From assembly GCA_028282395.1 (NCBI GenBank), contig JANQHY010000186.1, forward strand, positions 1 to 28,808: 28,808 bases of DNA, in the 5' to 3' direction. Positions 24,112-28,808 of this stretch are shown piece by piece. The translations under genes and the position numbers were made by a program. How positions within the stretch are numbered: position 1 is the first letter of the stretch; every line of letters starts with the position of its first letter. The DNA comes from Gammaproteobacteria bacterium (GTDB lineage Bacteria; Pseudomonadota; Gammaproteobacteria; UBA12402). Under the pieces are notes generated by a model that was not told where the DNA came from, searched no databases, and worked only from the letters and a program-made list of their open reading frames with translations.

Positions 24112-27100
24112 CTAGTATTTTATTGGGATTGGTTCAGATCTTGGTGGGTTCTTTAAGTTCTGGGTATTATCTTCTTGTTCACAACTATTTCTAGATTGAT
24201 TGTAGTTTTTGTCTGACATCTCTTTAATAAGAGAAGCGTGGTTTTTTGTTAAGTTGACTATATTTTGATTCTTGGCAGATGGCGCATTTTTTCGCAACGT
24301 CTTATCATTGCCAAAATGGAGCCGATCAAGAATGAACATGGTTTGTAAGTCAGACATGTAGTCTCTTCTATTCTCCTCAATATGAAGATTTTCAATGCTA
24401 GTTTTTTTATGGCCCTTGTTCTCTTCTACTTCATATTTTGTTTTTTTGTTAAGAAAGCCAAATATGCCTTGTTTAATTTTATTCTTTATCATCTTAAATG
24501 GACTTGAAATTAAATTTATTCCTTGCTTAATAAATGACAAGGTGTTTTCATATTTAAGCTGTTCTAGAATTGATGGTGATGAATTTTTGAATTTGCTGTT
24601 AAAATTTTGTAGAGTTGCTTTTGCGCCATTTCTATATAATGCTTGTTTGACAGCAATGCTATCTGAAATTTTATTTAGTTCTTCGTCGATCTTCTTTATT
24701 TCATTCTCAATTTCGTTTAGTTCTTTGTTATTTATTCTAGAATGTTCATTAATTGCTGCATTGGTATTGAGATATATTCTTGCATCAGCTGACTTATAAT
24801 GTTTAATTAGTTTTTCATTTAGTTCGATAAGTTTGTCTTGTAGGGCACTATATTTGTCTATAAGAAGCTCTTTTTCATAGCAATTAACTTTGATGTTTTC
24901 TACACAGTCAATGGCAATAGATAAGTTTTCCTCTTTGCTAGTTACTTTTTGGTTGATTTCAAATATTCTTTTTTTGATTTCATTTTTTGTGGCTATTGCA
25001 TCATCAATGTTTTGACCAATTTCTGACTCAAATTCATCAATTTCTGCGATATTATGTTCGATGGTATTAAGATTTTCTTCAAATTTTTCAAGTTGTTTGT
25101 TAATGTTTTGATTGCTCTCAATGCTGTCAGATTTTCTTAATTTATTAAGGGAATTGTAAGCGTTAATATTCTCTTTTAAGAGTTTCTTGTTATTCTCAAT
25201 TGCTTTTTTTAGATTGATATAGTTTTGGGTAAGTTCGTCACTTTTTGACGTTTGTATTTTAGCTAGGAAACTTAATTTCCTTTCTATACGTTTTCTGCTG
25301 GCTGAAATTTTAGCTCTAATGGCTTTTGTTCTTTTTTTGGCTTCAGCATCAATATTTTTTATAAAATGTTTGTAGTAAGAATTTCTTATTTCAGTGAGTG
25401 ATAATTTAATGTCTTCATTTTTTTCGTCAAATTCTTCATGATTGTATTTCTTATAGATATTATTGATATTTTCCTTACATTTCTTTATCTCATTTTTTAG
25501 AAGGTCTATCTCTATATTGCGATCATCCTCTTCTATTGAAACATCAAGCTCGTCTTTTCTGACATTGTTTTTCTTCTCTCTTTCTTTATGAATTTCTATG
25601 CGTTTTTCATAAGATAGTAGTTCTTTCTTGTATTGTGCTAGCTCTCTTTCTATGTTGTAGATATTGTGATATTTGTTAACTTTGTTGGATAATTTCTTAT
25701 TGGTTTCGTCAATTACTAAAACATGTTGGTTAAGTTTATTAAGAGTTTTTTCGCTATTGTGGTGTTCATTATATAGTGGGTGATTAACTTTTTCTTTTGG
25801 GGACTCTTTGCTATTGTTATATTCTATAAAGTTGTTGAATATTTCAATAGCTTTAATGATTTCATCGCGGAGCTTTTCATGTTCTGCTATAAGTGCATCT
25901 TTACCATCCCAGTTTATTTCTGTATCATTTAAGAAATCTATTGTTCTTTCAATATCTTGCTTCTGTCTGGAAAGCGTCTTGCTCAGTTTGGTTAGTTCAG
26001 GATTAGTTATCTTGTCCTTTGTCCATTCGGCTTTTCTATCCTCTTCATTTAAAATATTTTTTAAATGATTAGCTGAATTTTTTGATATATGGCACTCGTT
26101 TAGTTTTTTATTGGTCTCCTCACACTTATAGTGATAACGATTAATGTTGTAATGAGATGCTAACCTACGCTCATCTTTAAATGATTTCTTTAGGCTTTGA
26201 CGATTATCTAAAATTGTGCCAAAAACATCGATTAGTGTATTTTTAGTAACATTGCTTATATTATCTTGTTGTTTCAGGATTCTACGCAGGGCAGTGACAT
26301 TGCTGTCTTTTTCAATCTCTTCTTTTGTGCCGTGTTTAATGGTATAAAGCGTGTTTTGCAATGAGGATTCACTTTTTTTATAGAACTCACTCACCCCTGG
26401 GGTGCTAAGCATTGCTTCGATAGTAATTACTCGGTTTCGATCGGCTTCCTCGTCATCACAAAAGTCATATATGGCATCATTTTCGTCCATGTCCATATCA
26501 AATAGATTATCGGTGTCATCTTCGGTCATTTCATTGTCAATCTCATCTAAGCTATTATCTGCATCTTTGCTGTCTACTATAGAAGCACTAGCTGAGATCT
26601 GTTCAAAGAACTGCCGTGCAGTTTCGCGACTGATTTCACTGCATTTGTTTTCCAGTCGTAGTATCCGCAGTAGTGTAGTAATGGTTGGATTCTTTTCAAT
26701 TTGCTGTAGTGAACCATCTTCAAGGGTTTTAAGAGCTAGTCTCAACTCTTCATCACTGGTGTGATAAAATTTGCTGCGGTGTGATGATACGAGGTCATCT
26801 AAGTTTGTTGATTGTGGTAGCGATACATTTTTACTGTTTTCTACTACAACAGCCTGTTTATGCACTTGTTGAAAGAAGCTAATTAATGTTTTACGTTCTA
26901 CTGAAAAACATGAATTTTTTTCGCTGAGTAGTTCGAGTAATTTTCTAACCGTAGGGTTTTTATTTGCTGTCTTTAGCCCTTGTTCAAGAGCGTGTAGAGC
27001 CTCCTGCAATTCCCTGCTACTCTTATGATAAAAATCACTGGCGCAATCGTTAATTATACGGTTTAGTGCAGACGTCTCCTCCTTAGCATTGTAAGAAGAG

Positions 27101-27141
27101 CTGTCTTCCATATAGGCTTTTGGTGCGGAATATCTTGGCAT
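24112..27141 (-). CDS. Large coiled-coil protein with three N-terminal helical repeats, effector-like, unrecognised
   Basis: I do not recognise a family for this 1009-residue protein. Residues about 1-320 hold three related modules of about 60 residues (35-95, 121-183, 249-312) sharing the pattern S-x-FY-x-x-S ... L ... L-x-x-G ... K-x-P/S ... L-x-x-I/L-L ... F-x-x-I/V. Between modules 2 and 3 is an Asp/Glu-rich linker (about 195-233, including DDTDNLFDMDMDEND). From about 330 to 860 is an almost continuous Lys/Glu/Asn/Ile-rich coiled coil without prolines. Residues about 880-915 include a hydrophobic/amphipathic stretch (FIKQGINLISSPFKMIKNK) that might touch a membrane. The last 80 residues are polar and probably disordered. 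No signal peptide or enzyme motif was found. The architecture recalls secreted effectors of intracellular bacteria or structural coiled-coil proteins; both are inference. A perfect consensus promoter lies upstream. The ribosome-binding site is weak. Confidence 0.8.
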   Translation of the reverse strand: MPRYSAPKAYMEDSSSYNAKEETSALNRIINDCASDFYHKSSRELQEALHALEQGLKTANKNPTVRKLLELLSEKNSCFSVERKTLISFFQQVHKQAVVVENSKNVSLPQSTNLDDLVSSHRSKFYHTSDEELRLALKTLEDGSLQQIEKNPTITTLLRILRLENKCSEISRETARQFFEQISASASIVDSKDADNSLDEIDNEMTEDDTDNLFDMDMDENDAIYDFCDDEEADRNRVITIEAMLSTPGVSEFYKKSESSLQNTLYTIKHGTKEEIEKDSNVTALRRILKQQDNISNVTKNTLIDVFGTILDNRQSLKKSFKDERRLASHYNINRYHYKCEETNKKLNECHISKNSANHLKNILNEEDRKAEWTKDKITNPELTKLSKTLSRQKQDIERTIDFLNDTEINWDGKDALIAEHEKLRDEIIKAIEIFNNFIEYNNSKESPKEKVNHPLYNEHHNSEKTLNKLNQHVLVIDETNKKLSNKVNKYHNIYNIERELAQYKKELLSYEKRIEIHKEREKKNNVRKDELDVSIEEDDRNIEIDLLKNEIKKCKENINNIYKKYNHEEFDEKNEDIKLSLTEIRNSYYKHFIKNIDAEAKKRTKAIRAKISASRKRIERKLSFLAKIQTSKSDELTQNYINLKKAIENNKKLLKENINAYNSLNKLRKSDSIESNQNINKQLEKFEENLNTIEHNIAEIDEFESEIGQNIDDAIATKNEIKKRIFEINQKVTSKEENLSIAIDCVENIKVNCYEKELLIDKYSALQDKLIELNEKLIKHYKSADARIYLNTNAAINEHSRINNKELNEIENEIKKIDEELNKISDSIAVKQALYRNGAKATLQNFNSKFKNSSPSILEQLKYENTLSFIKQGINLISSPFKMIKNKIKQGIFGFLNKKTKYEVEENKGHKKTSIENLHIEENRRDYMSDLQTMFILDRLHFGNDKTLRKNAPSAKNQNIVNLTKNHASLIKEMSDKNYNQSRNSCEQEDNTQNLKNPPRSEPIPIKY
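26206..27039 (-). repeat. Three diverged protein-level repeats in the coiled-coil protein N-terminus
   Basis: The module starts align as SDFYHKSSRELQEAL, SKFYHTSDEELRLAL and SEFYKKSESSLQNTL. The module centres align as KNPTVRKLLELL, KNPTITTLLRIL and KDSNVTALRRIL. The ends align as LISFFQQV, ARQFFEQI and LIDVFGTI. Nucleotide positions are about 26857-27039, 26593-26781 and 26206-26397. The repeats are clear in protein but not in DNA, so the duplication is old. Each looks like a four-helix unit. Confidence 0.85.
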
Positions 27142-27174
27142 TTCAGTTGAGATTTAATTAAATAATAATAGTTT

Positions 27175-27203
27175 ATTATATCTTTTTTTGTAAGAAATGT
27201 CAA
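27175..27203 (-). promoter_or_regulatory. Perfect consensus sigma-70 promoter of the coiled-coil gene
   Basis: On the - strand TTGACA (27198-27203) and TATAAT (27175-27180) are both exact and separated by exactly 17 bases (27181-27197), the ideal spacing. The spacer contains an A7 tract. The predicted transcription start is about 27 bases before the ATG at 27141. Twelve of twelve consensus bases is rare for a natural promoter. Confidence 0.88.
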
Positions 27204-27433
27204 TATAATGAGCAGCCTCAAATAATACATATTATTAAAAAACAAAGACTTATATTGATATAATTTTGATGAATTATTTTTCCATTTCTCATGGCGCACA
27301 GATTGGATTTATCTGTAGCGGTTTGGAGGAGATAGTAGCCAACGTTACTCTACTACAAGGTCAATTTCTACCTCTTAGGGAGTGTAACGCAACTAGTGAC
27401 GTTATATTGAACAATAATGCCAGAGTGGCCGAT

Positions 27434-27462
27434 TTGACAGGCGTAAGATAACGCTCTAGCAT
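27434..27462 (+). promoter_or_regulatory. Sigma-70 promoter of hflKC
   Basis: TTGACA (27434-27439) is exact and is followed after 17 bases by TAGCAT (27457-27462), a 4/6 match to TATAAT. The predicted start near 27469 gives a leader of about 47 nt to the ATG at 27516, which supports that start over the earlier ATG at 27483. Confidence 0.5.
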
Positions 27463-27515
27463 GATGGACAACTATATCGTCTATGACGTTAAATAAACTA
27501 AATGGATACAAAAAT

Positions 27516-28523
27516 ATGAGTAACTATAACGACAATGATGAAAAGCCAATTGATCTTGAGGCTTTCATGAAAAAGATTATGGGCTCCTCGCGGAAGAAGC
27601 GGCCGTCAGGAGGTGGTGAGGGTCCAGATAACCTGCCCTTGGGGAAGATGATTGCTGGCGCTATCATTGCAGTCATCCTTCTCTGGATTATATCAGGTAT
27701 CTATATTGTGCAGCCAGCAGAGCGCGCAGCTATCCTGCGCTTTGGTAAATATGTGCGCACTGTAGAGCCTGGCCCACACTGGTATCCACGCTTTATTGAG
27801 AAAAAGATTGTGGCGAATGTTAACCAAGTGAACACTATTAGTTTTTCACAGCTGATGTTGACGCAGAATGAGAACATTGTTTATGTCTCTTTTATTGTCC
27901 AATATCAAATTGGCAATCTGAGGGATTATCTATTCAACGTTGTCAATCCGGTGAATAGTTTACAGCAGATTCTTGAAAGTGCTGTGCGTCAAGAAATTGG
28001 TCATGCACAGCTAGATAAAATTTTAACTACTGGTCGGGCTGAGATCAGTGCCGGTATCATGAAGACCATGGAGCAGTTAATTGATCGTTACAAATTGGGT
28101 ATTAGCCTAAAAGATGTAACGATGCAACCGGCGACTGCACCGAGTGAGGTAAAAGATGCCTTTGATGATGTGATTAAGGCGCGCGAAGATAAAGAGCGCT
28201 TTGTCAATGAAGCGACTAGTTATGCTAACAAGAAAGTACCGATTGCCCGTGGCCAGGCAGCGCGGATTCAGCAGGAGGCTAACGCTTACAAACAGCAGGT
28301 TATTTACCGAGCAAAAGGTGATACCGCTAAATTCCTAGCATTAGAGCCGATTTATAAGCAGAGCCCGCAAATTACCGCTAATCGCATGTACTTTACTACC
28401 ATGGAGCGTGTATTAGGCAATAGCCATCTCTATGTTGTCGATTCGGGCAATGGTAGCCATAACCTTTTCTATCTACCATTGGATAAATTACTTGCACAGC
28501 AGACAAAGGGGGCGCAATCATGA
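27516..28523 (+). CDS. hflK: FtsH protease modulator HflK (SPFH/prohibitin family)
   Basis: HflK forms with HflC a large membrane-anchored ring facing the periplasm that surrounds FtsH and limits its degradation of membrane substrates. The product is about 335 residues, shorter than the E. coli protein (about 419) mainly at its N-terminal and C-terminal tails. Visible parts are a cytoplasmic N-terminus with GGGEGPDNLPLG, one transmembrane helix (about 45-65, MIAGAIIAVILLWIISGIYIV), the SPFH domain start VQPAERAAILRFGKYVRTVEPGP (65-87, given here as two abutting parts VQPAERAAILRFGKY and VRTVEPGP), the helix AREDKERFVNEATSYANK, and the end YFTTMERVLGNSHLYVVD with YLPLDKLL. The start at ATG 27516 gives the usual short cytoplasmic tail; ATG 27483 is an in-frame alternative. 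The stop overlaps hflC by 4 bases (ATGA), showing translational coupling. The upstream hfq-hflX genes of many gammaproteobacteria are absent here. Confidence 0.95.
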   Translation: MSNYNDNDEKPIDLEAFMKKIMGSSRKKRPSGGGEGPDNLPLGKMIAGAIIAVILLWIISGIYIVQPAERAAILRFGKYVRTVEPGPHWYPRFIEKKIVANVNQVNTISFSQLMLTQNENIVYVSFIVQYQIGNLRDYLFNVVNPVNSLQQILESAVRQEIGHAQLDKILTTGRAEISAGIMKTMEQLIDRYKLGISLKDVTMQPATAPSEVKDAFDDVIKAREDKERFVNEATSYANKKVPIARGQAARIQQEANAYKQQVIYRAKGDTAKFLALEPIYKQSPQITANRMYFTTMERVLGNSHLYVVDSGNGSHNLFYLPLDKLLAQQTKGAQS

Positions 28524-28808
28524 TGAGTAAAATTATTGCTGCGGTGATTGCCGTCATTATTATTGTAATGTACCTCTGTCTTTTTACTGTTGATCAGCGT
28601 CAGGAGGCGATTCTGTTACGCTTGGGTAAAATTCAGACAAATAGCGCTGGACAAGCAGTGGTGCGCAAACCGGGGTTACACTTTCATCTTCCCATCATTA
28701 CCCAGGTGAAAAAGTTTGATATGCGGTTACGTACATTGAATATTACCTCATCGCGAATTGTTACAGTTGAACAGAAAGATGTGATTGTTGATGCGTTTGT
28801 TAAATGGC
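28520..28808 (+). CDS. hflC: FtsH protease modulator HflC, N-terminal part (cut by window end)
   Basis: The frame opens at ATG 28520 (or ATG 28523) and runs to the end of the window, giving about 96 residues. An N-terminal transmembrane helix (about 4-22, KIIAAVIAVIIIVMYLCLF) is followed by the HflC opening VDQRQEAILLRLGKIQ, KPGLHFHLP and FDMRLRTLN, matching the start of the SPFH domain of HflC, the partner of HflK. AAAGGGGG a few bases upstream within the end of hflK is a strong ribosome-binding site, and the genes overlap by 4 bases. The C-terminal two thirds are outside the window. Confidence 0.95.
   Translation, partial: MMSKIIAAVIAVIIIVMYLCLFTVDQRQEAILLRLGKIQTNSAGQAVVRKPGLHFHLPIITQVKKFDMRLRTLNITSSRIVTVEQKDVIVDAFVKW

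Larger units (their letters stand above)
27142..27515. other. Intergenic region between the divergent coiled-coil gene and hflK
   Basis: This 374-base stretch holds the consensus promoter of the coiled-coil gene (27175-27203), an extended -10 TGATATAAT on the + strand (27256-27264) that could start a long hflK leader, and a second + strand promoter (27434-27462) close to hflK. An open frame of 61 codons at 27266-27451 has no ribosome-binding site and no recognisable product, so I do not call it a gene. The remains of hfq or hflX, the usual upstream neighbours of hflK, are not seen. Confidence 0.6.

Noticed and set aside
24395..26764. Hydrophobic, Ser/Phe/Leu-rich + strand frames opposite the coiled-coil gene, which look like membrane proteins.
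   Set aside because: They mirror Lys/Glu-rich codons on the coding strand and lack ribosome-binding sites.
27266..27451. A 61-codon open frame upstream of hflK, considered as a remnant of hflX.
   Set aside because: It has no ribosome-binding site, no HflX motif and overlaps promoter elements.
27414..27460. Stretch GCCAGAGTGGCCGA followed by GACAGGCG, resembling the D-arm half of a tRNA-Ser or tRNA-Leu.
   Set aside because: No matching acceptor strand, anticodon stem or GTTCGA-type T-loop follows; the bases are better explained by the TTGACA promoter of hflK.

Overview
The window looks like a piece of a moderately AT-rich gammaproteobacterial chromosome. The hflK/hflC pair, the class I photolyase, the type I restriction genes and the RTX proteins of the type I secretion kind all fit that. 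A host-associated or intracellular lifestyle (for example a Legionellales-like lineage) is suggested by the giant RTX surface proteins, a 1009-residue coiled-coil protein of effector-like architecture and a GC-rich dispersed-type palindrome. That is inference; no 16S or other phylogenetic marker is present.

Layout. (1) 1-3970, + strand: a type I restriction-modification operon in the order hsdR (3' end only), hsdS, a small winged-helix gene, hsdM. The genes overlap or nearly touch, so they are probably co-transcribed. (2) 4050-14112: two very large paralogous RTX/T1SS-type proteins (about 1512 and 1622 residues) transcribed divergently from a shared 650-bp AT-rich region. That region carries several inverted repeats and a recurrent YCTAGTAWW motif. 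No type I secretion transporter genes are in the window. (3) 14242-17574, - strand: an Hsp20 small heat-shock protein followed by a P-type cation ATPase, with a perfect hairpin between them. (4) 17763-20226, + strand: a D-amino-acid-oxidase-like flavoprotein, then a class I DNA photolyase. (5) 20269-22937, - strand: an ABC-F ATPase with an abbreviated first cassette, then a SOUL heme-binding-type protein and a MAPEG-family membrane protein that look like a two-gene operon. (6) 23208-27141, - strand: two unrecognised genes. One is a 239-residue protein. The other is a 1009-residue protein with three N-terminal helical repeats, an acidic linker and a long lysine/glutamate-rich coiled coil, driven by a textbook TTGACA-N17-TATAAT promoter. 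(7) 27516-28808, + strand: hflK and the start of hflC, the membrane SPFH complex that modulates FtsH, with their own promoter and without hfq-hflX directly upstream.

How the parts fit: the window combines defence (hsd), cell-surface or secreted factors (RTX pair), stress and repair genes (hsp20, P-type ATPase, phr, SOUL/MAPEG, hflKC) and two orphan genes. The least explained and most interesting parts are the coiled-coil protein with triplicated N-terminal modules and the shared control region of the RTX pair. Several start codons were moved downstream of the longest ORF because Shine-Dalgarno sequences or paralogue comparison favour the inner start (RTX pair, P-type ATPase, photolyase, hflK). 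No tRNA, rRNA, CRISPR array, transposase or integrase was seen.
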